In this document: in pieces, positions 35,201-44,759 of the stretch | Layout of the letters: each line of letters starts with the position of its first letter | Position numbering within the stretch: position 1 is the first letter of the stretch | Origin: Petrolisthes cinctipes | Taxonomy: Eukaryota; Arthropoda; Malacostraca; Decapoda; Porcellanidae | Assembly: GCA_033782935.1 (NCBI GenBank) | Contig: JAWQEG010002456.1 | Coordinates: 123,160-187,159 of the forward strand | DNA: 64,000 nt | Direction of reading: 5' to 3' | Position numbers and translations under genes: made by a program | Notes under the pieces: model-generated | What the model was told of the DNA's origin: nothing | What the model saw: the letters and a program-made list of their open reading frames with translations, nothing else | The model's database searches: none

Positions 35201-38200
35201 ACTGACCTGCAGGCCATGGCCAGAGTCTGGAGGGATGGACAGCGCAAGAAGGTTCACATCTATAGGTACGGTATCGTACTGCTCTCCCAATAAAATTATA
35301 ATCTGAACCTTTGCCTTTGATATAGTAAGGAGCATAAAATGTGTAATTTTATTTAAAGTGTTAATTGATAAATGTGGGTGCTTCTTACTTGTTGGTGACT
35401 TGAGTTTAATACTACAATCAGGGACATACATTTCCAACATTCTTAAATCTACAGTTTTATCAAAGAAGCATAAGTCAGGTATGGAGGGAAACATGGAGAA
35501 ATTCTGTTAAGCCTATGTAAGTCTCAACATACTGTAAAGTAATCTCAAATTAGTATTCAGTGTATAGAGATGAATTACGACAGATATTTTACATTTCTCC
35601 TTAATCACCTTGTACTACTAGAAGTAAGAGAAATGGCTTTGCACCATCAATTCCAGACTGCTTTTGACTGGGACAGTGGATGAGAAGATGTACCAGCGAC
35701 AGATCAAGAAGCAGGGGCTGAGTGGGACGGTAGTGGATGCTAGAGAGTCTCAACGTGTACATTTCTCCGTCCAAGAACTCAAGGTGGATTGGCCAATATA
35801 ATTTTTACTGGAAAGAAAACACCAATATTGATTGATTATTGGGTAGAATAATTTTTTCAATAGAATTGCTAAGTTAAATGTTTAGAAAAGAAAGTCTCTC
35901 AACTGGTTAATTGGTATGTGGCAACATAGTACCAAGAGTTATTCTACATACTATCAGAGAAGGAGACAGAAAATTGATAGCAAGCTTTGAAGGAACAATA
36001 ATGAAAGGAGGGATAGTTGAAAGAGCTGAAAGTGATGGTCCCACTCGTCTGTGTTTATAGATCAATAAGTTTTTGGCAGTTGGAATTTGTAGTTTCATAT
36101 ATTACTCTATACTCTATTTTCTCCCTTTGAATAAATACACCATCGGGATCCAATTTCTCTTATTAATGAATAGAGAGCTTGAAGTTTAGGACAAGGGAAA
36201 AATGAGAAAAGAGGAGAGATTGAGAGACAATATGCACAGTGAAGATAACCACACATATTCCCTTATCTCAGGCCATTGAAATTTTCAGCTTCCCCCCTAG
36301 TATATAACAGTTATGAGCAGCACAAAGAAATACAACAGGATAATAATGTATTTTCCCTTCTCATTCTACCTTCCAGGATCTCTTTACCCTACACAGTGAT
36401 ACAGCCTGCTTGACTCATGATCTGCTGCAGTGTGAGTGTGATCAACAGGGTGGACAGGCCCCTGCTGCTTCATATACCCAGCAGGATGATACTACACACA
36501 GAGGTGACTACTTCTACTAGTAATATAACTTATGGCATCTCTCTTGCTTCTCTACCATGGGTTATACGGTATCAGCACAGTAAACCATATTCAGTAATTA
36601 TACACAAGGGTAGCCTACATTAACTCTGCTTATCTGTCAGAGATAAGCATCCCTTAGTTGTTGTGAGTTAGTTATCCCATGTAATAAGGTATATATATAA
36701 CCCCACAGCCTGTCAGCTGGGATCCACTTCTACCACTAAGTCCACATCATCCACCACCACAATGGATCAGCTGTACAGTTGGCACCACTTGGCTCCACCT
36801 TTCTCATCAGCTGTGGTCAAGGTCAGCTTTAAAGATGTCAACACTATTATTGTTTTTATTTACATGCAATCTAGGGTAAGGGAATGAGCTTTCTAACTAA
36901 AACAGAGGATTCTTTCTTTGTCTTCCATGGCCACCCACTAAGTTGAAGTTCCCATGAGGGAGAAGTGTTTTGGCTTCAAATAGATTGCATGTAAAAAATG
37001 GAGGACAACCAAAGGGTTAACAGGTGTTCAATACATATGGAAGAGAATGGAAAAGGGAAGAGGAGTAACTGAGAAGGCAAAGTCTGGTGGTGGGGAAAAA
37101 GTAGCCTAGAGGTTCATTTGTCATGTTCAGCTACTGTCAAAGTTCTCCCTGGAGGGAGGGAAACATGAATACCTGTCTTTGCATCATAACATCATACATA
37201 AAGCAATATAAAAACCCCTCTAGAAGGTGGATATACTGGTCCCACGATCCATCTCCATTTAGTACTGTACAGTCGGCAATAAAAGTTTCGTTACCACCCC
37301 TATGTTCATTTTAACATCGGTAAGCGCGGTAGGATTGGTATTCCGCCAACTGGGCAGCTGTGCCTCGTGTCATCTGAGACATCCGGGACGGCTATCGTCT
37401 TTGCCCAGGCTGATAATATGCGGGCCGCAACAGTGACAACTTTTTTTATATCAAAAGTTTAGCTGATTTTAAATGAAATTTTGAGTGTTCAAGAACTATT
37501 ACTATTTAAACTATTCATCATTAAACATAAGGAAATACGTTTGAGTATTTTAGAACAAGAATAACCGTGAAATACCCAGAAAAAATAGCACTGGCTGAAA
37601 GAACGTCTTTCCTACTTCCCTGCCCATTAGACACTGAGGGACACGGAGGGTGACGGAGGTATATATGACACTCGTGTCACGCCTGACTCGCCAGTCAGGA
37701 GTACCAACTTTACATCACACTGTTAAAAGGATGGTAACGAAACTTTTTTTGCCGACTGTACAGCTCCGGACAGATCAATGGTCCACACCCCATCCATCAG
37801 CGACTTGGTTTGGGCCTCATCTGATCTGGTAACAGTTGCAGGTGGAGGGAGGGGGGATGTTAGTGGGAGAGGAGGAGAGAAATGTGGGCGGAGCTATATA
37901 GGAGGGTAATGAATGATCAGGTAGAGAGACGTGTGTCTGGAGGAATGAATGAAGCATACACTGTGAACGGTATCGAATCACCAATAGTATAAAGCAGGGT
38001 TCTTTAAACTTTTTCAGTCGTGACCCAGTTTTTACTATGACATCATTCTCGCGACCCATACAGAAAGATCTTTTACAAATGATCAGAATTATCAACCTAA
38101 GAAAATACATGGCCAGAAACTGAAACGTAATATTTATGATTAAAAGGAATTCTAACCAGAATTATAAACACTGCCTCACCTACCCCTCCCTCTCTCTCTC

Positions 38201-41200
38201 TCATTCTCTCTCAAGAAGGCTAATATTTGTGCAATGATTTTGTTTTATTGATAATTAAATACTGTATATGAATATTCTATTATAAAAATATGTTAGGTGG
38301 ATTCATGTATGAACTTCATATTTATTTTATTGTCACGAACATTATTATTCTATTTTATTCATGTATTTATTTTTGTGAGCCTGCGACCCAGTTTGGAGGA
38401 ATTCGGGACCCGTAGTTTGAAGAATCCGGGTTTAAAGAAGTGCATACTGCATTAACGTAGGTGGATATAGGAGAGAAGAAATGTGATGATTTGAGGCGAG
38501 GGTGAGGGGGAAGAGGGTAAGAAAAATGAAGGTGATTAGTTGAAAAGTAATAACAAACAAATATAATTAGAATATCTGTTACATTATATCCTTTATATAA
38601 AGGCACTGTCTTTTGTTCACCATCGTAGTGGGATAGACTACTGAATATATATTATCCTTTGGATATTAGACAGCTATCCCTGTATTCCTTTTATCCCTCG
38701 TGCTTGCCCCGTAGGGGGGTATTGCCTGTAATGATGTGGGCAATACTTTAAGGGTTTTGGCGCCCCTTCGGCCCTCGCCACTAGCTTATATTTCTTCAAC
38801 TGTCCCTCCTTTCTTCCTATTTCATTCTTGCTTGCTGTCACACCTCTCTATCACCTTTTCCTGGTGCTAAATGACTTCGCTGTTGCGCCACCTAATATCA
38901 ATCAAATCCCTCGTACTTGTAGTCCACCCTATTTATCACCTTCTCTCAAGCCCAGCTGTTTTGTTTTCTTTTTCGGCAGAAGACGGTTTAATTTTCTAAC
39001 TTTTTTAATAATCATATTTGTCAACAAATTCATTAAGCTATTTACCAGGCTTTTTTCTTCTAAATATGCATTTCCTTAAAAATAATCAATGTTAAACTTA
39101 AATAGGCACCACTATATGGCGTTTTCAATAAACTTGGTCTAATTTTATGCATAGGCTATATATATATTACAGTATCTCTCAAGTAACTGGTAACCTTACA
39201 CATCCTCCCTACTGTCTTATCCCTCTCTCGCTTGCCCTTCCCTCCTTTCTTACCGTTTATCTTTTCTTTCTCATATTTTTAACCTTCTCATTCGTTCTTA
39301 AAAAGTTTTAATGACATAGGCCTTTCTCCCTTATCACTTATAGTCCAATTATATGATTCGAAAAACTACGGCTGAGATTATGTTGTAGATCGCATTTTGG
39401 TTCTCAATATGTAGAAGTTGATTGATTGATTGATATTAGGTGCCGCAACAGCGAGGTCATATAGCGCCAAAAACGGTGATAGAGAGGCGAGACAGCAAGA
39501 AGGAAGGAAATAGAAAGAAAAGAGTGGTAGTTGAAAAACTAAAAGCTAGTGGCTGGGGCCGAAGGGGCGCCAAAACCCTTACAGTATTTCCCACATCACT
39601 AATGCAGGCAATACCCCCCTACGGGGTCAATATGTAGAGAATTTAGAAAACAACTAGAGATTTATGGGGAAAGATATATGAATTATTTAGAATTAAAGTG
39701 TTGGCAAATACCCATTATTATCCCAGCCACAGCATTTCGCCTTCATAAAACTGAAGGACTATAGGTTTCATGCATTGCCATTTGCTAGTTTGTTGCTAGT
39801 CAGAATGTTAACTTGTTAAACCCATTTGCAGGAAAGAGAAATATATTATATCTTTCTTTTTAAGTTACTTATAGGTATTTTTTATTAAAATCTGTTTCGA
39901 TATACATTACCTTACTTTTATCTAGTTGCAGCATTACTGCGTAGAACAACATATGACACAATAAGGACCACAAGGACAGTAATGGTGATCAACGTGATGC
40001 TCATGTATCTCTCTATAGGTTACTGAACACAGTGTTTTATGCTCAACTTCAGAATTATGTTCTCAGCATCACAATGATAGGCAAAAATAATAAAAACAAT
40101 ATAAAGAAATTATCTTTTATTATACGACAAATATTCAACTGCCTCGGTGCTACTATCTCATATATATATATATATAGCAGAGGACACTGCCTGCTAGTAT
40201 GGCAACCTATCATGCTGAAGACCACCACGTTGCACTACACACCTCAGAAGCCAATGCACAGACCTTGATGTCAGCGAGAGGACTATCAGAAGAGTTTTGC
40301 ACGAAGCTGGGGTGCATCACAGGACCCAAGCAAACATTGAATTTCTAACTGACCAACATCGCGAAGGAAGGTTATGGTTTGCCCAACAATATGTTGACAA
40401 GCAAGAGGATTTTTGGAAGAGAGTGATCTGGACGGATGAGAAAACCTTCTCACATTCGTGTAACGGAAGGCATCACTGCTGGAGTAGGAATAATACTCGG
40501 TGACTATAAATTTACTCTGAATGATCTTAATAACTGTTTTATTGATGTTGCTGACATTGTAACGATAATGGTTGTCCCCCTGCAGTAATTATTAATATAA
40601 TCTTATGGTCACGTATAACTAAATAGTTTATAGAAACAACAACCTCAGAATTTATAGTCGCCGAGTATCATTCCTCCTCAAGCTGTGACGCCTTCCGTTA
40701 CATGAATGTGAGAAGGTTTTCTCGTCCGTCCAGAACAATCTCTTCCAAATATATATATATATATATATTAGCACCGAGGCAGTTGAATATTTGTCGTATA
40801 ATAAAAGATAATTTCTTTATATTGTTTTTATTAGTTTTGCCTATCATTGTGATGCTGAGAACATAATTCTGAAGTTGAGCATAAAACACTGTGTTCAGTA
40901 ACCTATAGAGAGATACATGAGTATCAATTTGATCACCATTACTGTCCTTGTGGTCCTTATTGTGTCATATGTTGTTCTACTCAGTAATGCTGCAACTAGA
41001 TAAAAGTAAGGTAATGTATATCGAAACAGATTTTAATAAAAAATACCTATAAGTAACTTAAAAAGAAAGATATAATATATTTCTCTTTCCTGCAAATGGG
41101 TTTAACAAGTTAACATTCTGACTAGCAACAAACTAGCAAATGGCAATGCATGAAACCTATAGTCCTTCAGTTTTATGAAGGCGAAATGCTGTGGCTGGGA

Positions 41201-43877
41201 TAATAATGCGTATTTGCCAACACTTTAATTCTAAATAATTCATATATCTTTCCCCATAAATCTCTAGTTGTTTTCTAAATTCTCTACATATTGACCCCGT
41301 AGGGGGGTATTGCCTGCATTAGTGATGTGGGAAATACTGTAAGGGTTTTGGTGCCCCTTCGGCCCCAGCCACTAGCTTTTAGTTTTTCAACTACCACTCT
41401 TTTCTTTCTATTTCCTTCCTTCTTGCTGTCTCGCCTCTCTATCACCGTTTTCTGGCGCTATATGACCTCGCTGTTGCGGCACCTAATATCAATCAATCAA
41501 TCAACTTCTACATATTGAGAACCAAAATGCGATCTACAACATAATCTCAGCCGTAGTTTTTCGAATCTTATAATTGGACTATAAGTGATAAGGGAGAAAG
41601 GCCTATGTCATTAAAACTTTTTAAGAACGAATGAGAAGGTTAAAAATATGAGAAAGAAAAGATAAACGGTAAGAAAGGAGGGAAGGGCAAGCGAGAGAGG
41701 GATAAGACAGTAGGGAGGATGTGTAAGGTTACCAGTTACTTGAGAGATACTGTAATATATATATAGCCTATGCATAAAATTAGACCAAGTTTATTGAAAA
41801 CGCCATATAGTGGTGCCTATTTAAGTTTAACATTGATTATTTTTAAGGAAATGCATATTTAGAAGAAAAAAGCCTGGTAAATAGCTTAATGAATTTGTTG
41901 ACAAATATGATTATTAAAAAAGTTAGAAAATTAAACCGTCTTCTGCCGAAAAAGAAAACAAAACAGCTGGGCTTGGGAGAAGGTGATAAATAGGGTGGAC
42001 TACAAGCACGAGGGATTTGATTGATATTAGGTGGCGCAACAGCGAAGTCATTTAGCACCAGGAAAAGGTGATAGAGAGGTGTGACAGCAAGCAAGAATGA
42101 AATAGGAAGAAAGGAGGGACAGTTGAAGAAATATAAGCTAGTGGCGGGGGCCGAAGGGGCGCCAAAACCCTTAAAGTATTGCCCACATCATTACAGGCAA
42201 TACCCCCTACGGGGCAAGCACGAGGGATAAAAGGAATACAGGGATAGCTGTCTAATATCCAAAGGATAATATATATTCAGTAGTCTATCCCACTACGATG
42301 GTGAACAAAAGACAGTGCCTTTATATAAAGGATATAATGTAACAGATATTCTAATTATATTTGTTTGTTATTACTTTTCAACTAATCACCTTCATTTTTC
42401 TTACCCTCTTCCCCCTCACCCTCGCCTCAAATCATCACATTTCTTCTCTCCTATATCCACCTACGTTAATGCAGTATGCACTTCTTTAAACCCGGATTCT
42501 TCAAACTACTGGTCCCGAATTCCTCCAAACTGGGTCGCAGGCTCACAAAAATAAATACATGAATAAAATAGAATAATAATGTTCGTGACAATAAAATAAA
42601 TATGAAGTTCATACATGAATCCACCTAACATATTTTTATAATAGAATATTCATATATTTAATTATCAATAGAACAAAATCATTGCACAAATATTAGCCTT
42701 CTTGAGAGAGAATGAGAGAGAGAGAGGGAGGGGTAGGTGAGGCAGTATTTATAATTCTGGTTAGAATACCTTTTAATAATAATTATTGAGTTTCAGTTTC
42801 TGGCCATGTATTTTCTTAGGTTGATAATTCTGAGCGTTTGTAAAAGATCTTTCTGTATGGGTCGCGAGAATGATGTCATAGTAAAAACTGAGTCACGACT
42901 GAAAAAGTTTAAAGAACCCTGCTTTAAACTATTGGTGATTCGATACTGTTCACAGTGTATGTTTCATTCATTCCTCCTGACACATGTCTTCTCTACCTGA
43001 TCATTCGTTACCATGGAGGTAGTATAGGTGGAGTCGCCAGTAGGATCTGATTTGTGAAGCAACCAATCTGTCATTTCCGGCGCCTTCAAGATGGCACATA
43101 CCTTTGTATGTCAGGTCAGAAGTCAGGTCAGAAGTCCACTTTTACTGAAACATATCTTGGTGTCCGCCATATTGAAGACACCGAAAATGACAGTTCGGCG
43201 GCTTCACTTTACTCCCCTGGATTAGTGAGCCATGGCGACTCCACCTATACTACCTCCATGTTCGTTACCCTCTTATATAGCTCCGCCCACATTTCTCTCC
43301 TCCTCTCCCACTAACATCCCCCCTCCCTCCACCTGCAACTGTTGCCAGATCAGACGAGGCCCAAACCAAGTCGCTGGTGGAAGGAGTGTGGGCCCTTGAT
43401 CTGTCCGGAGCTGTACCTTTCCTTCATTCCTTTCCATGTTCTTCACCCAAAGCTTGTTAATCCTCCTCTCTATCTCCCTTCCGGGTGGCATATGACCCAT
43501 GCTGTTGTGTTGCCATTAGTCAGTATGCATTCAATAACAGCTGACCTCTGCTTTCTCTCTAACTACTGTCTTACTATATTATTTTTCCTGTATGAGGGAA
43601 CCACCCAAAGCATGATTCATTGGAGCAACAAACACCTGTGTATGTGTTAGTATACTTGAACTAACACCAGATAATTCAAAATGTCATAAGAAACTTGTCA
43701 TTGAAAAAGAAAACATCAGATGTATTATTACTGTATTATAATTTTTATCATACCTGTATATGGGTGCAACTTCTCTTAAAGGACTGGTGTCTGGAGGCAG
43801 CATCCGACTTCATCACCTTCATCTTCAGCAATGAGGCCCGGACTGAAGTGGCTCCAATTTCCTCACCAAGTCTCTGA
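19970..43877 (+). CDS. RAD54B: RAD54B, SNF2-family recombination repair ATPase (gene span, 17 exons)
   Basis: RAD54B is a nuclear dsDNA-dependent ATPase/translocase of the Rad54 subfamily that assists RAD51/DMC1-mediated homologous recombination. Seventeen exons join to about 931 codons, against 910 residues for human RAD54B (from memory), with every phase consistent and no internal stop. Helicase motifs in order: DEMGLGKT (Walker A), VVTPSSL (Ia), DEGH (II), [10 protein letters not shown] (III), SNYTSTLD (IV), [12 protein letters not shown] (V) and ARVWRDGQ (VI). The N-terminal domain with WCK...[11 protein letters not shown] and the C-terminal CECD region identify RAD54B rather than RAD54L. 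The first exon with ATG is not found. Introns hold LINEs, MITEs, SINEs and a 5.65 kb palindrome. The last intron is about 7 kb. Confidence 0.93.
20531..20687 (+). CDS. RAD54B: RAD54B exon B (N-terminal)
   Basis: Acceptor ATCTTTACAG, donor AA/GTTAGT. It completes a Gly codon from exon A and ends EEPPQTK, where the split Lys joins exon C as K-YYSVVWCK, matching the K-YFSVVWCK of human RAD54B (from memory). Confidence 0.75.
20985..23597 (+). mobile_element. Near full-length, dead LINE (endonuclease plus reverse transcriptase)
   Basis: An apurinic-type endonuclease begins [17 protein letters not shown] (about 21040) and includes [12 protein letters not shown] and [11 protein letters not shown]. 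The reverse transcriptase follows from about 22160: [71 protein letters not shown] and [19 protein letters not shown]. The catalytic box reads [11 protein letters not shown], so the second Asp of FADD is lost. Several stops and frame breaks occur. It ends with a GATA-like tail (AATAGATGGATAG). The clade is uncertain (RTE-like or related). It lies in RAD54B intron B-C. Confidence 0.9.
23688..23787 (+). CDS. RAD54B: RAD54B exon C
   Basis: Acceptor TCTCTCCACAG, phase 0 donor AAG/GTGAGA. It encodes [20 protein letters not shown] and [13 protein letters not shown], highly similar to the conserved N-terminal RAD54B block. Confidence 0.93.
24078..24125 (+). pseudogene. Decayed duplicate of RAD54B exon D
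   Basis: After a good acceptor (TCTTTTTCAG) the sequence GATGCAGAGGGTCATGAGGT parallels exon D (GATACAGAGGGTCGTGAGAT) and both reach a TGACCTT. Small deletions and a TGA give [17 protein letters not shown], and there is no matching donor. Confidence 0.65.
24359..24463 (+). CDS. RAD54B: RAD54B exon D
   Basis: 35 codons, phase 0 at both ends. [18 protein letters not shown] matches the GKDIGRGIGYKFKEL segment of RAD54B (from memory). Acceptor GTTTTGCAG, donor GAG/GTGAAT. Confidence 0.92.
24941..25180 (+). CDS. RAD54B: RAD54B exon E
   Basis: 80 codons, phase 0. Begins [16 protein letters not shown] and ends [13 protein letters not shown], matching the FSSGRCF and SLVMPRPDKNHQ landmarks of RAD54B (from memory). 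The middle is Pro/Arg-rich and variable. Confidence 0.9.
26157..27330 (-). mobile_element. Second LINE fragment, antisense, in RAD54B intron E-F
   Basis: On the minus strand, [17 protein letters not shown] (about 26905-26950) is an intact reverse transcriptase catalytic box. A C-terminal frame (26678-26205) has [39 protein letters not shown] and [19 protein letters not shown]. Frames are broken. It is a different family from the LINE at 20985. Confidence 0.85.
27646..27858 (+). CDS. RAD54B: RAD54B exon F: helicase motif I
   Basis: 71 codons. [20 protein letters not shown] and [12 protein letters not shown] precede [20 protein letters not shown], the Walker A nucleotide-binding motif of SNF2 ATPases. 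Acceptor TTATGACAG, donor CAG/GTTGGT. Confidence 0.96.
28747..28887 (+). CDS. RAD54B: RAD54B exon G: motif Ia
   Basis: 47 codons. [19 protein letters not shown] (motif Ia) and [17 protein letters not shown], ending at AAG/GTCAGG. Reading on past the donor gives only poor coding sequence, and the next exon continues the family alignment. Confidence 0.93.
29559..29783 (+). CDS. RAD54B: RAD54B exon H: motifs II and III
   Basis: 75 codons. [38 protein letters not shown] (DEGH, Walker B) and [15 protein letters not shown] (motif III). Acceptor TTCCACAG, donor CAG/GTGAGG. Confidence 0.96.
30028..30290 (-). repeat. tRNA-derived SINE-like repeat, antisense
   Basis: On the minus strand, TGGTAGAGTGCGTGGCTG (A-box-like) is followed by GTTCGAGTCC (B box) at the expected spacing. 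A diverged copy with the same GGCTATGGCTGC, GACAGCCGACTCAA and CACAGGGGTGGTAACC blocks lies at 45395-45602. Confidence 0.7.
30305..30625 (+). repeat. Second tRNA-like SINE candidate
   Basis: GTGACTGAGTGGTTAGTGTG resembles a tRNA 5' half with A box; the body contains GCGACCGAGCATTGTAAAAC and CTGGGCCATGGTAACGGGC. B-box match is weak. Confidence 0.45.
30773..30902 (+). CDS. RAD54B: RAD54B exon I
   Basis: [20 protein letters not shown] and [13 protein letters not shown], ending GAG...CAG CTT G/GTTAGT (phase 1). Matches FFALIDFVNPGILGS...YRKIYEEPI of the family (from memory). Confidence 0.95.
31199..31967. mobile_element. TA-flanked MITE with pogo/Tigger-like ends
   Basis: Left end CAGTAGATCC after TA (31197-31198); right end is the reverse complement of CAGTACATCC before TA (31968-31969). 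AT-rich body of 769 bp with no transposase. Subterminal TTTTGCGA-type inverted motifs continue the pairing. Confidence 0.7.
32189..32264 (+). CDS. RAD54B: RAD54B exon J
   Basis: 76 nt, phase 1 in and phase 2 out. [20 protein letters not shown] then EVIN. Acceptor GCCTTCTCAG, donor AACAG/GTGGGA. Matches the [12 protein letters not shown] landmark. Confidence 0.95.
32463..32690 (+). repeat. (GTT)n-headed interspersed repeat
   Basis: Starts (GTT)n, then GAAGTTATTCAGGCTGTCTG and GCCATGGCCTGAACCGGGC. It resembles a short interspersed element with a trinucleotide head; no other copy is seen in this window. Confidence 0.4.
32932..33211 (+). CDS. RAD54B: RAD54B exon K
   Basis: The split codon AG/A gives Arg, then [36 protein letters not shown] (the conserved KVCNHP block) and a variable end. 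Acceptor TATGAACAG, donor ACG/GTATGT (phase 0). Confidence 0.94.
33299..33623. mobile_element. 325-bp TA-flanked MITE (Tc1/mariner-type)
   Basis: Ends CAGTAATACCCC and its reverse complement, TA on both sides (33297-33298, 33624-33625). The inverted pairing extends about 40 bases inward to TTTCAAAGGTC. Non-coding. Confidence 0.85.
33837..34059 (+). CDS. RAD54B: RAD54B exon L: motif IV region
   Basis: [59 protein letters not shown] and RFNCATSND. Ends GAT T/GTAAGG (phase 1). RLDG...RQQ is the RecA-like lobe 2 signature. Confidence 0.95.
34590..34995 (-). mobile_element. LINE 3' fragment, antisense
   Basis: Same family as 1073-2310: the minus strand gives [20 protein letters not shown] and [15 protein letters not shown], ending with GTCAGAGCTATAGATAG tail sequence at 34590-34612. 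Lies in RAD54B intron L-M. Confidence 0.85.
35106..35265 (+). CDS. RAD54B: RAD54B exon M: motifs V and VI
   Basis: [40 protein letters not shown] and [14 protein letters not shown]. This holds motif V and the arginine-finger motif VI. Acceptor TTTTGTAG, donor TATAG/GTACGG (phase 2). Confidence 0.96.
35657..35783 (+). CDS. RAD54B: RAD54B exon N
   Basis: [40 protein letters not shown] and LK, phase 0 out. [12 protein letters not shown] matches the SNF2 brace segment. Confidence 0.94.
36377..36503 (+). CDS. RAD54B: RAD54B exon O
   Basis: [20 protein letters not shown] then [11 protein letters not shown]; ends AGA G/GTGACT (phase 1). Matches NLFTLHESSDCVTHDLLDCEC of RAD54B (from memory). Confidence 0.93.
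36709..36821 (+). CDS. RAD54B: RAD54B exon P
   Basis: Begins [20 protein letters not shown] and continues [18 protein letters not shown]; phase 0 donor AAG/GTCAGC. CQLG and the QL..W.H spacing match the RAD54B C-terminal region. Confidence 0.88.
37270..37758. mobile_element. 489-bp TA-flanked MITE (Tc1/mariner-type)
   Basis: Ends CAGTCGGCAA and its reverse complement, extending to AAAGTTTCGTTACC with one difference; TA at 37268-37269 and 37759-37760. Its right TA is also the left TA of the large palindrome. Confidence 0.85.
38707..38907 (+). repeat. SINE-like repeat copy 1
   Basis: Head CCCCGTAGGGGGGTATTGCC, middle GGCGCCCCTTCGGCCC, tail CTAATATCAATCAAAT. Similar to abundant SINE-like repeats of decapod genomes (recollection). 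Four copies lie in the palindrome, two per arm. Confidence 0.75.
39419..39627 (-). repeat. SINE-like repeat copy 2
   Basis: Reverse orientation of the same unit, with a (TCAA)-type tail at 39419-39435. Confidence 0.75.
40265..40503 (+). pseudogene. Tc1-like transposase fragment
   Basis: [16 protein letters not shown] resembles the second helix-turn-helix, and [19 protein letters not shown] with IWTDEKTF the start of the DDE catalytic domain (first Asp in WTDE) of Tc1-family transposases. The frame ends in NNTR-stop close to the palindrome centre, so most of the catalytic domain is missing. The right arm has only the end of this segment (about 40680-40750, minus). Confidence 0.75.
41295..41504 (+). 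repeat. SINE-like repeat copy 3
   Basis: Right-arm counterpart of copy 2, ending in (ATCA)n. Confidence 0.75.
42014..42214 (-). repeat. SINE-like repeat copy 4
   Basis: Right-arm counterpart of copy 1, reverse orientation. Confidence 0.75.
43012..43260. mobile_element. 249-bp hAT-type MITE inserted in right palindrome arm
   Basis: Perfect 28-bp terminal inverted repeats starting CATGGAGGTAGTATAGGTGG, flanked by the 8-bp duplication TTCGTTAC (43004-43011 and 43261-43268), which fits the nTnnnnAn hAT consensus. A further inner pair (CTGTCATTTCCGG and CTGTCATTTTCGG inverted) makes it largely fold back. The left arm gives the empty site. Confidence 0.9.
43782..43877 (+). CDS. RAD54B: RAD54B terminal exon Q
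   Basis: Acceptor CTTCTCTTAAAG; encodes [20 protein letters not shown] then [11 protein letters not shown] and TGA. SFIFQNITTQATGT ends human RAD54B (from memory), so length and the FIF motif fit. Phase 0 matches exon P across the 7 kb intron. Confidence 0.9.
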   Translation, partial: DWCLEAASDFITFIFSNEARTEVAPISSPSL

Positions 43878-44745
43878 TCATCCTTTTAACTATATGCCAT
43901 TGAGACCCAAGTTACTGTGAGTCCAGGCAGTACCTATCGAGGCTGTGTAGTCTTTCAGATATGCTTAACCCGTTATCATCAGGGACAATCTGGTAAAACA
44001 TGGGGCCGTAAGCAAGAACATTTTTGGTGTTGTCAGTGGCGTGGTACCAGTACAACGACTCCATGGATACACTAAACAGCCATTGTAATGGTACCACTCC
44101 ATTGTCAACATGATGGATATTCATGCATATGATGGATAGCTACAAATTGTGTGCTGTCGAGAGGTATCATATTTCTTTGAAACAGATTTATTTACCTGTA
44201 GTCTTTAAAAAGAACTAAAGGAAATTGATATAGAGGAAATGCAACTGAAATTATAATATAGTCATCATTATTCCCATTGTGAGAGAAAATATGATTTTGC
44301 ACACCTCTTTAAATAATTGTAGGTATAAAGTACTTGATAGTAATGCTAAAGATTACAAAATCATCTTCACCATTTACATCACACACTTTAGCAAACTATT
44401 TGGTGCCTATTACTCCTTATAGTCTGTTTTTGTGTAGATGACTTTCATTGTCCACTGCCAATATCAGCTTTACATCTGATTATCTGATGTACAAAATTTG
44501 CTAGACATTGGAAAAGTGGAGAAATTACAATGGTGATGCTTGCTTTTTCCATGGAATGCCTGCCTCATAATATTCAGTACCACTGCATCTTTCCTCATAA
44601 ATGCAAACTTGTGAATGTAAGAGGATTTGTTTTGTATACCCAAATGACCTGCTTCACTGGGAATTCTTTCTTTTTCTCTTATTCTATTTGTTCATTTCAC
44701 CTTGTGTAGAAATGACACATGCTAGATAAATTTTCTATATTTGAG

Positions 44746-44751
44746 AATAAA
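44746..44751 (+). terminator. Candidate RAD54B polyadenylation signal AATAAA
   Basis: First good hexamer (GAGAATAAACAATG) after the RAD54B stop, implying a 3' UTR of about 0.9 kb. Confidence 0.4.
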
Positions 44752-44759
44752 CAATGATG

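Larger units (their letters stand above)
37761..43413. mobile_element. 5.65 kb near-perfect palindromic element with Tc1-like transposase remnant
   Basis: Both ends are CAGCTCCGGACAGATCAA(T/G) in inverted orientation, each next to TA. Left arm 37761 to about 40510 and right arm about 40645 to 43413 are reverse complements with few differences (38828-39079 and 41843-42094 translate almost identically). The spacer is about 130 bp. The right arm carries a 249-bp MITE and lacks about 260 bp of the transposase segment next to a (TA)n run. It lies wholly within the last RAD54B intron. Confidence 0.9.
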
